From Helianthus annuus (lineage: Eukaryota > Streptophyta > Magnoliopsida > Asterales > Asteraceae), in NCBI RefSeq assembly GCF_002127325.2, contig NC_035435.2:130789788-130853787 (forward strand): a stretch of 64,000 bases of DNA, written 5' to 3'. A model generated the notes under the pieces. That model was not told where the DNA came from, searched no databases, and saw nothing but the letters and a program-made list of their open reading frames with translations. Below, in pieces: positions 46,901 through 55,702 of this stretch (the first letter of the stretch is position 1; every line of letters begins with the position of its first letter). The translations under genes were made by a program, and so were the position numbers.

Positions 46901-47633
46901 TAGTATGCTTCAACAACTCAATAAACGAACTCCATTTTGGGGGTAGGGCGTCAGCAAACCTATTCACCATGTCTTGTTGAGTAGCTGCCACCCCATAAGC
47001 ACACATTTCACTAATCAAATGATAGAAACGTGTGGTCATATCATTCAGAGTCTCGTTTTCCAAAAACTGAAAAGATTCAAATTCTTTCTTCAACAAATCA
47101 TGCCTAGACTTTCGAGCAGCTGCATTGCCTTCTCCTCTAGCAACTAAGGCATCCCACAATGCTTTCGTGGTCTTGCAATATGAAAACTGATGGTAGATGT
47201 CTTTGTTGAGTGCTTGAGTAAGTATGGCATAGGCCTTTTTCTCCAATTCATAAGCCTTCTTGTCATTTTCAAGCATGTTGGCGTAACCTTCTGAAGTGGA
47301 TGCTCTACTTTCAAGACTTTCATTGAATGCATTGACAAAACACATCCAAAGGTCGGTGCTTTGTCCTTGAACATATGTGTGAAAGCGGCCTTTCCATGAT
47401 GGAGAATCGTTCATGTGGTTCAGCTTTGGTGGACGATTGTTACTGCCTGTTTCACTCTCACTAATCAGAAGATTTTGAAGACTTTGACTTTGATTGGATA
47501 CCAAAGCCCATTGACATGAACTTATTGACTGTTGTTGTTTAGGTATGGCACTCGTCATATATTCAGCCATCGACATCTGTTTCAGATCTGGTTGTCGATC
47601 CGTACTCCAATCCCAAGGACTTGTGCAACTCAT
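43902..47633 (-). CDS. Copia-1 gag (1243 aa, two widely separated zinc knuckles)
   Basis: Start at the ATG of MSCTSPWDW. Residues about 60-270 are the helical gag (UBN2-like) region. A Gln/Pro-rich stretch with a polyQ run follows (about 280-370), then a first CCHC knuckle CFNCGEKGHFKREC (about 467-480). Next is a long acidic Ser-rich and coiled-coil region (ELSKCQEANMALTRNEKEFK and on). A second CCHC knuckle CFKCGEIGHIIRNC lies at about 1105-1118, and the frame ends at WVPILN. The length is about twice that of ordinary Copia gag proteins. Copia-2 has the same two-knuckle plan, so this is a lineage trait. The protein would form the particle shell and bind RNA. Confidence 0.9.
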   Translation of the reverse strand: MSCTSPWDWSTDRQPDLKQMSMAEYMTSAIPKQQQSISSCQWALVSNQSQSLQNLLISESETGSNNRPPKLNHMNDSPSWKGRFHTYVQGQSTDLWMCFVNAFNESLESRASTSEGYANMLENDKKAYELEKKAYAILTQALNKDIYHQFSYCKTTKALWDALVARGEGNAAARKSRHDLLKKEFESFQFLENETLNDMTTRFYHLISEMCAYGVAATQQDMVNRFADALPPKWSSFIELLKHTKALDEINIYEFIQKLEHKNDEEIRKARRAPAPQNTEMYLPGFDALARSAAAQQQQPKLQTAFVSNTSSSSFPFPQSTAAPPQPQFDPRSYIPVPTQPQPQPQQQQQQAHYTSNPQPQPQSYHTIRVDNSNLSHLSIEVAKEHMEIINTMVSAYCGLVAGQLGNINMTNEDYDQIDKEEMELMDIKWAFASAVRRAKDFMARTGRTSLEGKKNTKYGFDINAVTCFNCGEKGHFKRECTRPTKHGNHNPFRNQTNANAQQENRERRMVAVNNNQGQPGTTNHNRALAVQADEGCDWSVQFGEGDQGSGTALYAKVIEQVHKEESSGSDDSSGYSGSSDEEGSVSGDNHSEPDVNEEGDDDIQELLNEADELKCQKSILIRKAAATSTEMEKLFSEDGAFSFQTAFMANGSASTSQVTSEPPAPSICKSCAEMKLESEKLHSHNQNLVIELSKCQEANMALTRNEKEFKSVIETLKKNVSEVNKVVYHKQVSINEYINLVEETKKQLAIAQCKHDAIKQKLDSYSNSRFVLDHIIDVQQLKGNVKGVGYKACPPPLMDNYTKMPDEEEMPRYEPSVPLNFEEFSTGLGFKSDSSSNTAPKEQETSPSMKQSPPIIEDYETSDDESEVAVSDQDKSLSKMKGVDIPRENHILCDPDTPEASSVEKQVIDPVKVDKTSVSTVKSSNVLYTLVGDNKIYSDHVFPIKNVNKSLIDKVFEDNTNKFLGKTLPGIVVTQCDPIPKAEIRKQFGNQKSPTTQQPTASKGKQQQRAPKPKAKVESKGARYMKKGKDVKFVASKGTDKIETFENKSNTDFVQQVKILKRNSDNNYTQHTNGCDERASTSGSTSSTSGSRSSSPKSVERRTCFKCGEIGHIIRNCPNAPKKKLVEKAPPETVHPQRRSVSPNQDKRTVKEQETKQRRKNIKTVEKALKSEVKTVQKEPSVSQHIKPESSKTGSHRQTWLPKSGDNSGGAVVLENHQEIELTYRDAKGRPKTTKAWVPILN

Positions 47634-47699
47634 TGTGATCAAAAATTAACAAATAACCTACACACCACAAACTGTTAACAATAAACAGACAACAATTGA

Positions 47700-48075
47700 A
47701 AGATACAATCTGATCGAAAGATCAAGACTTGTTCGAAGGATCAACAGTGATCGAAAGATTACTGTTGAGTTTCGAGCAAAGCCTTCGAAAGATTCTCAAT
47801 GAAAGATCCTTATCTTTCGACTGATTATCACGAAAGATTCACAGTTCGAAAGATCTATATCTTTCGAATACTGATCTCGAAAGATTCACAATGAAGGATC
47901 CTTATCTTTCGAGATGTATCCTTATCTTTCGGACAACCAACTTTCGAAAAGATTCCAACTACGAAGGATAACCCTTAGACTTCGAAAGACTACTCGAAGG
48001 ATGCTAATCTTTCGAGCTGTCTCCAATCGAAAGATGATCTTTCGATATCGAAGGATATCTTTCGGAAGATTCTGA
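47700..48075 (-). repeat. palindromic word array in Copia-1 leader (TCGAAAGAT / ATCTTTCGA)
   Basis: About 23 copies of TCGAARGAT in both orientations (roughly 16 and 7) within 376 bp, spaced irregularly at 10-35 bp. Several are adjacent inverted pairs, such as TCGAAAGATGATCTTTCGA at 48027-48045. The same word continues in both LTRs (about 48790-48955 and 38240-38405). Confidence 0.9.
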
Positions 48076-48442
48076 CACACTGACACAAGGTTGACGGGTA
48101 GGTGGGAAAGGTGATGGGTTGGTGCACAACTTTCGGCAGAAGGTATGTGCAGGTCTGACTTTTCACCAACTTTTTGGATTTTCAAAAAGTTTACCCAAAA
48201 TGGACACAACCCTATCCTCAAGTTCAGTCACCGGAGACAAACCGGAAGTATGGCCGGAAAGTTCAAAGTTTCACAAAAACGATTTTTATGTTACCCAAAC
48301 CGACCCCGAACACTCCCGATAGGTTTAGTATCCGTTTTTCAGTTTCAAAATGCAAGGAAACTACCAAAAACGAGTGCTAAACCAAGTGTCCAAACACACC
48401 AAAGAACTCGAACAAACCGGTTTTAAACAAGGTAAAGAACGA
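48076..48442 (-). other. Copia-1 leader between primer site and word array
   Basis: Ordinary-composition leader without repeats. No ORF of note on the element strand. Confidence 0.6.
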
Positions 48443-48455
48443 GGCTCTGATACCA
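48443..48455 (-). promoter_or_regulatory. primer binding site of Copia-1, initiator-Met tRNA
   Basis: On the - strand TGGTATCAGAGCC, two bases (AG) after the 5' LTR end. Confidence 0.93.
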
Positions 48456-48457
48456 CT

Positions 48458-49098
48458 TGTAGGTCCCTTTTCGCGGAGGATAACGAACCTAAACCTTGTT
48501 ATACTAACCTACTAGCAAGTGCGGAATCCAAGCTAGTAGGCAAACCGGGATGAAGCAAGTAGAGAAACAAGCACACAAGATTTCACCGATTAACACCACT
48601 GTATTAATACGTATGAAGGTTCCGGTTACAAGCACAATGTTTACAAAACCAAAGATGTAAACTCTCAAGTGTGTGTGTGTGTTTCCAGCAGAATGCTCTC
48701 AAGCTCTCTATCTCTCGGTGTGACTATCTGTGTGCATCTACCTTTCACACTACACTGCATGGGTATATATATACCCAGCTCATGATGCCTGGTCGAAGGA
48801 TCCGATAGATGGTCCGAAGGATCATCTTTCGGATAGAAAGCTTTCGAAGGATTAGCAAGGACCTCGAAAGATCACCTTTCGAGGTCTATTGTTCGAAGCC
48901 TATCTTTCGATCACCTCGAAGGATCAACAGAATCCTTCGAGTCTATCCTTCGACATCGACACACATATCAAACATATGTTATCTGTTGGCCAAGTCAAAC
49001 TAGGAGGATAGTTGACTTGGTCAACTTACAGACTAACTTTGGACATCGTTTACATACAGACCGAATACAGACAAAGTACAGACACAAGTGCACCAACA
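48458..49098 (-). repeat. 5' LTR of Copia-1 (641 bp)
   Basis: Identical to the other LTR except at one site. On the - strand it runs TGTTGGTGCAC to GGGACCTACA. The shared length of 641 bp shows no indels since insertion. Confidence 0.97.
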
Positions 49099-49103
49099 GA
49101 TGT

Positions 49104-49243
49104 CCCTGATGGTTATAAAGACAATACTGATACAACTAACCTGGAGTATGATTATTTCCTTACTGAGCCAACTAATGTGGATTCTGGTGATATCATGGCT
49201 GATACGACCCATGTGGATGCTTGCAATTTTCCTTACATGTGAA
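49104..49243 (+). pseudogene. gag-only retroelement relic, 3' part
   Basis: Resumes the frame broken at 37907: PDGYKDNTDTTNLEYDY and on to a natural-looking stop after NFPYM (TGA 49241-49243). The acidic Asp/Thr-rich end followed by a stop rather than protease suggests that the host element encoded gag alone. Confidence 0.65.
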
Positions 49244-49504
49244 TGATTTGATTTTAAGTTATGTTATTTCTTTCATTTCTTTAAGACATTTTGTTTGAGG
49301 TTTTGTTATGTTTGTTTTGAAAAGTATGAAACATTTGGGGATTTGTTATGCTTGAAACATATTGGACATTTTATTTATATAATTTTTTTGTTTTGAAGCA
49401 TATGGAGCGTTTAAACTCTCTATTAATGGTGAATATATATATATATGTCTAATGAACAGTTCATATACGCATACAATTCTCAAGAAAAGTTAGTGCACTA
49501 TGTC
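49244..49504. other. 3' remainder of the gag-only relic
   Basis: AT-rich noncoding sequence between the relic's stop codon and Copia-2. An (AT)n run lies near 49434-49446. Confidence 0.4.
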
Positions 49505-49972
49505 TGTTGACTTCGTCTTGTATCACGTCATGTAATAGGATTGATAGATCAGGGCTTGTAGATCGAGAAATCAGGATTTATGTGTTTAAGGGTATTTCCG
49601 CACGAAATTACCAAGATGGTAATTCCGCACGGAATAGGTAATATCGTTTGAGTGTTAATTCCGCTTGAAAGTTAACAGGTTAATTCCGTACGGAATTAGC
49701 TTTAGCTAATTCCGCATGAAATGAACTTGTTAATTCCAAACGGAATTACACACCTATATATTCCCTTGAAACGAAATTAGTTGGAACATTCTTGTAATTC
49801 GGTAACGAAGTGCTGCCGAACTGTCTCGAGGTGCTGTAAGACTATTATATCAATAATAGGGACATATTAAAGAGTATCAAGCTGTTTCCACGTTCGTTTC
49901 ACTGATTCCGCCTTTGAATGCGGATCTAAAACTCTTCTGATTGGCTATTTCGGGTCACACAACGATCCTACA
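49505..49972 (+). repeat. 5' LTR of Copia-2 (about 468 bp)
   Basis: The right end CTACA is fixed by the following primer site. The left end is taken at TGTTGACTTCG by analogy with Copia-1; TGTCTGTTGAC four bases earlier is possible. Confidence 0.7.
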
Positions 49973-50480
49973 AGTGGTATCAGAGCACAGGAGGAGGAGT
50001 TTCATCAAATTCAGCTTGATTTCATTAGAATTTCATACTTCTACACCTTCTTTTCTAAATTGAATAAGTTTTACGGTCAAAATGGATTGAATTTCACATA
50101 TGTCATGCGAAACAGTGTTTTAACAAAGCCTTGAGAAAATCAGATCAAAATTCGGATTAAAAATGACTAAAATGGACCAAAAAGTTAATTTCGTTTGAAT
50201 GAACATTAAATTTCCATTTCAAATTGGTTCTTAATTCCGCACGAAATTAGCTATCCAGGGTTAATTTCGCTTGAACTTGCATTTAATCTCGCTTGGAATT
50301 TAATTCCGTTTGAATCATTTCAAACGAAATTATAATTTCGTTTCAAAGTATCTAATTTCGCTTGAGTGAAAGATAATTCCACGCGGAATTAGTAATTCCG
50401 TTTGAAATTGTTATTCCGCACCAAAGTATTTCCACACCAAATAGTAATTTCGCTTGAGATTGAATTTCGTTTGAAAGTGG
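49593..50480 (+). repeat. palindromic word array in Copia-2 LTR and leader (AATTCCG / CGGAATT)
   Basis: Two blocks, 49593-49748 in the LTR and 50231-50480 in the leader. They are packed with variants of AATTYCGYWYGRAATT, including the perfect 18-bp palindrome TAATTCCGTACGGAATTA at 49682-49699. The word differs from that of Copia-1 but the placement is the same. Confidence 0.85.
49975..49986 (+). promoter_or_regulatory. primer binding site of Copia-2, initiator-Met tRNA
   Basis: TGGTATCAGAGC two bases after the LTR end. Confidence 0.9.
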
Positions 50481-50579
50481 ATATTTTGAGTGTTAGTTCA
50501 TTTCTGGTTATTTGATATTGTTGAAACTGATTGTGTTTGTTTGTTTGTGTCCAGGTTATAATTCAAGAAATTCATATCA

Positions 50580-53500
50580 TGGTTGAAGAATTCTACAACA
50601 CGTTCTTCAACGCATTTACATCCGAGTCTTCCGAAATCCGACTATTACACCAAAAACCATAACAAAAGCAATAAATGAGAATATTAAACATGACAACTTC
50701 TACGGCACACATTCAAAACCACCAACTCTTGAAAGTATTGAAGACTATACATGGTGGAAAGAGCGTTTTATCAACTGGGCAAAGGCCTATGCACACGAAA
50801 GCTGGTTCTGTTTGGAGTTTGGATATGAAAAACCAAAGGATGATAAAGGAGAAGATCTTCCACTCAAGAAATTATCAAAAGAAGACAAATTTGAATTTGC
50901 AGCTGAACAAAGAATGATTGCCTTAATTCAATCATCCATCAGAAATGACATGTTTACGTTGTTACAACATGATGGATCGTCAAAATCCATTTGGGAAGCT
51001 TTACGGGTTATGGCAGAGGGGGGTAAACAAATCAGGAAAAACAAAATTGCTTTATTAAAGAAAGAATTTGATTTGTTTGATAGTCTTAACGGTGAATCAG
51101 TTCGACAAATGATTGAACGTTTTTGTCATCTAAAAATCGAACTGGAAAGATGTAAGATTGAAAAAACAAGAGAAGAGTTAATAGACAAAATCCTAGAAGC
51201 GTTACCACGAGCTGATCAGTGGCAAACGTTTGTGTTTATATTGAAAAATGATGTTTTGTATGAAACAGTTTCTCTTGATGCGTTAATTGAAAAGATTGAA
51301 ACTCATTAGCTTGAATTGCAGAAACAAAGCAAGATGAGTAGTTCTTCACATCAACAGAATGTTGGTCTGTATTACAAAGGTAATTTACCTTCGGTGAAAG
51401 CTGATAGTTCACCAAAGACAGCATTCAGTGGTGAGAGGACAAAAGAGCCACAGAAAAGTTCATCAAGTTATGATCCGGGTTATCATTCATCGTCTTCAAA
51501 AGCTAGTTCTGAAGAAGCAGAGGAGATATTGTGCAACATTGCTCTCAAGTTGAAAAATTCTCCTGCAATGAGCATCAATGCAGCTAAACAACAAATGAGC
51601 TTCCTTGCATCTGTTCTGGAATCGTATGAAGGTCTTGTAGCTGGCAAAATTGGAAACTCAGAGTTAACCAAAGAAGACTACGACCAGATTGATCCGGAAG
51701 AGATAGAACTCATTGACATACGCTGGTGTTTAGCAAGTTGCATTCGCAGAGCTCAGAGATATATGGAGATCACTGGGAAACAATCATTAGGTGGTGCAAC
51801 AACAAAACTTGGATTTGATAAGTCCAAAGTGACTTGCTTCAAATGCAAGCAAAAAGGTCATTTCAAGAGAGAATGTAATAATTCTGCAGTTGGTGGAAAT
51901 GAACATTCGTTCAATGACGATTACTACCGAAAGGCAATCTACCACCGTAGCAGAGAAGAGCCAAAGATGATCGAAGATAAACCCAGAGAAAAATCAAGAG
52001 CATTTGCTGTAATCCACGATGACGAAGGATATGATTGGAGTCAAGTTTGTCCAGAAGAAGATCGTTTGGAAAATATTCGAAAAACAGCTCATGGCAAAAC
52101 TATATCAGAGAGCAAACATTATGTTTTTGTTGCTGAAATCAAAGAGGAAACAAAGAAGAAAAAGGCACAGCTGAAATCAAAGAGAAAACCAGAGAAGAAA
52201 TTCTGAGTGAGAAAACTTATCGAGAAAGAAACATTGCTTTGAACAGAATGGATGAGATGCAAGAAGAGTATGAGAGTGCTGTCATCAATAAGAGATGGGA
52301 TAAGAAGAGAGAGTGCTACTTCAACAGAGAAGGAGAACCTGTCGTTCCGAAGAAAGACATAATTTTTGAAGATGTTCTTCTCATAATTCCTCGATCTGCT
52401 GAATATTATAGAAATGTATTAAAAGATGACACATATGCAAAAAGACATGAAAAGGAAATAAGATATGCCATGACATCGTGTTTGAGGAAGAGGGATGAAG
52501 AGAGAATGAAGAAGAATGTTGAAGATATGGTGAACAATATGAAGAAAGCTGCTGAAGAAGTTAAAGCAGAAGCTGTTGAAGTTGAGGTTGTGAAGAAAGT
52601 TGAAGTTGTTGAGAAAGAAAAGATTGAAGAAAAAGTTGAGATAAATGAAGAGGTTAAGAAAGCTGTTACTGAAGAACAGCAGTTTGTAGAAGATGAGAAG
52701 AAAATTGAAAGTTTGATTGAAGTGAAGAATGAGAGTTTGAAGATTGCTAGTGATGCTGGTGATGAGGTTGGTGTTGAAGAAAAGTAGAAAAATGTTGATC
52801 AGACAGAAGTTGCAGCAAACACCAAAGTGCACTGAGGTAAATTCTGATTCTGAAACTCTAAAAACTGTTGAACAGTGCAAGAAATGCATGGAACCATGCA
52901 GTGCTTGTACTGAAAAAGACGAAAAGTTCAGAACAAGAGATCTTGAATTTACAAAGGTTGAAAAAATTTTCAAAAATAAATACAAAGAAATGTTAGAAAA
53001 TGAAAAGGTTTTAAAAGAAAATAATGAAACACTTTCTGAAAAGTATAAAAAATTAGAAAAAGAAAATGAAATTTTGAAAGAAAATGTTTTGAAAAAGACA
53101 GAAGAATGTGATCAAAAAGAAATTGTTTGTCAATAAATGAAGAAAGAATATGATTCAATGAAATTGGCATATCACATTACAAAAGAGTCATATGAAAAGG
53201 TGAAGGGTGAAATGAAATTTGTTCAATCAAGATTAAATTACTGTTCTGAAACATCAAAGGAGCTAAAACGAATGTATGAAATAAAAAAAGGTGTTGTAAA
53301 TTCATATATTGAAGATGTTGCTAAGCTAAAACGTCAAATTGTTGATTTAGAACATGATAATAACAAATTAAAGAGTTACCATGTGTCATCATATGTGCTT
53401 GAACGTATTTTCAACATAAAACCAGATGGGAAAGATTCTGAGCAAAACAAGAAAGGTATTGGCTCAGAGTTTCATCAAGTTCCACCACCGGAAAAGTTTG

Positions 53501-54697
53501 TATTTTATGATGATGAAAAGGTCGAAAAAGCTTTCAACTTGGTAGATCAATTGACAGACAACATTGCCATAACCTATTCCAAATCTGATGACTCTAGTGA
53601 TTCAGAGGTGGTAGGTAAGGTCGTTGAAAGTCTATTGAAAGAAGAGTCGGCTGAAACAGGTAATTCTGAATCACGGGATGAAAATGAAGGTAATTTTCAT
53701 GATGGATATATGAACAACACAAAATCTGAGAAAAATTTGGATGATGATTCGAAAGGATTGGTGTATACCATGATTGGATCGGACAAATTATTTTTAGATG
53801 TTGTATTCCCGATTCAGAATGTGATTTCAGAAAAGATTGACAAAGTTTTCAAAATTGTTGAAATTGAAAAATCTGAAATTTCAAAGTTTGCTGGAAAAGG
53901 TCACACAATTTTTTATAACAAATCTGGTTTCAAGAAGAAAAATATGAAGGCTAGGTTGGGTTATAAAAAGAAACAAAATTGGATGAAAAATGAAACACAA
54001 AATTTTCAGGAAAAAATGAATTTTGTTCATGGAACAACTTCAGAAGAAGAGAAAGAACTAAAATTTAGACGACAGTTTAATGACAAGTTTTTAGCTCAAA
54101 AGAAAAAACAACAACCACAGGTTAAAGATGTATCCAAGAGAACATGTTTCAAATGTGATCAAATTGGACATCTTGCACACAAGTGTCCAAATCTGAAACC
54201 TGTTGATGTTGACAAAAAGAAGTCTGAAAATGTTGAGAAACAAAAATCTAAGGATGTGAAACAAAGGTCAACCAGATTTGATTCGAAACAAACTTGGAGG
54301 TATAATACAAACAAGTTTGCTTCAAATTAAAGTTCGAAATCAAACCAGAACAGGTTCGATTCAAGACAGACCTGGAATTCTCACACACCCAGATTCAGAA
54401 CAACGCAAAGTTGGAAAACATCAGTTGATATGTCAAAACCCCCAACAGTTTTGGAAACCAATTGTTGTTGTTCAAAATCAAAATGCTCAAAAAGACTCAC
54501 ATTTTTATAAAAGAGGTGCTTCAAAGGGTCAAACTTGGTCAGTTAAGAAACCAAGGATTTCAAAAGTTGATGAAAAAGTTGAAGTAAAAAATGATAAGGT
54601 CTTTGTGAAAGATGACAAAGACTTTCCGACATTGAATGAAGTTTACTGTGTTGAATTGCCTAAGGTCAAACAGACCTGGGCTAAATTGTTCAAGTAA
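50580..54697 (+). pseudogene. giant two-knuckle gag of Copia-2 (broken)
   Basis: Probable start MVEEFYNTF at 50580. Interrupted by a stop near 50667, a TAG at 51307-51309, a frameshift near 52190, a frameshift near 52800, a TAA at 53134-53136 and a further shift near 54300. Domains in order: gag helical region (50690-51300), first CCHC CFKCKQKGHFKREC (about 51836-51880), a long Glu/Lys-rich coiled coil (52240-53400), an acidic region, and a second CCHC CFKCDQIGHLAHKC (about 54147-54187). The order and spacing match Copia-1 gag. It ends near FK at 54697, where the protease should begin but is absent. Confidence 0.8.
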
Positions 54698-55702
54698 TTG
54701 AATACTGTGACTGTGCAGGTGCTCAACAAAACCGAAGATTGTGAGAATGGAAGTTGGAGCAGTCTGGCACAACAAGGGGAGAAGGCTGCTGAACCCTGGT
54801 TTGGTTAAACAGGGAGTTTGTTTGTTTTCTGTACATAAATAAACAATATTTCAAAAATCCTATAAATTGAAAATTTTAAAAATAAAAATATGTCACTTGA
54901 ATATGCTGAAATCCTCACGGTGGAACAAACATGATTAATTTCACAAGATTGAAAAACGGTTTTCAAACTGTAAAAGATCAATGTGTTGTAAATCATGGGG
55001 GTATTTATTACTTTTTATGCAATTTAATACACATAAGTAGACAATGGATGGCGAAACAAAGCTATCAGCATCGGTTATCAAATTTTCTTTAAATGGTTTT
55101 GCATTTTAGGGGGAGTAATATTGTCAGAAAATCCAAAAACATTTGAAAATTTGAAAAAGCCAAAAACATGATAAGATTCAAAAGAGGAAATGATAGTACA
55201 TCAGTAGACAATCACAGTACGCTAAAGAATTGTAATGTTATAATGTGATAAACGGTCTCACTGATGATGTGCCAGTATATTTTTACACGCTTAGTATATT
55301 GGGTTTGAGATATAAACCTAAATTTCAAATTTACTTATTTCGTGGGGAACATCTCTCGGATATATAGGTAACCCCTGAAATCTTGTTTGAAGGGCTTTCT
55401 ATTTCTGACATACTAGGTCTTTGTGCGTGGTGATATCTGGGGTATTATATCAGGACTTCTGATTTTGCGGAAGCAATAGCCTAGTCCTCGTATAATGCTT
55501 TGCAAAAGCTTTAATCTTTAAAGGCAGCCATCTGCTAAAAAACTGAGAAATATCGAAAGATATGTATCAATGGCAGTTGAAGAAAAGATCCCCAAACGGG
55601 ACACACTGAAAGTCGAGCCGTCATCTCTTTGCTGAACGGAAGTTCTGACCTGAGCTCTCACGGTTTCGCATTACCCATTTACAGATATCATTAGTGTACA
55701 TT
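54698..55702 (+). other. 3' noncoding region of Copia-2
   Basis: Contains TTTTAGGGGGAGTAA (about 55105), AATGATAGTACATCAGT (about 55190) and a GAACGGAAGTTCTGACCTG block (about 55635), each with a counterpart in the Copia-1 3' region in the same order. No coding frame. The region ends at the target site of Ty3 family C. Confidence 0.7.

Larger units (their letters stand above)
37908..49098 (-). mobile_element. Copia-1: nearly intact Ty1/copia element, 11.19 kb, TSD GATGT
   Basis: Two 641-bp LTRs that differ at one position only (T at 38320 against C at 48870). Target repeats GATGT lie at 37903-37907 and 49099-49103. Primer site, leader, giant gag, pol, 3' noncoding region and polypurine tract are all in the expected order on the - strand. 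It sits inside the coding sequence of a gag-only relic. The domain order protease-integrase-RT-RNase H identifies Ty1/copia; a SIRE/Maximus affiliation is likely but untested. Near-identical LTRs indicate a very recent insertion. Confidence 0.97.
49505..55702 (+). mobile_element. Copia-2: Copia element without pol, cut off by Ty3 family C
   Basis: 5' LTR, primer site, leader and a broken giant gag, then a direct passage into a 3' noncoding region homologous to that of Copia-1. No protease, integrase or RT is recognisable. The 3' LTR is not seen; Ty3 family C begins at 55703. LTR ends (TGTTGAC ... CCTACA), the AG spacer and the primer site match the Copia-1 plan. Confidence 0.85.

Noticed and set aside
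47700..48075. CRISPR-like array of short repeats
   Set aside because: Nuclear plant DNA, irregular spacing, repeats in both orientations and inside a retrotransposon leader.
52419..52985. 188-residue Phe/Leu-rich frame on the - strand
   Set aside because: Antisense of the Glu/Lys-rich coiled coil of Copia-2 gag.
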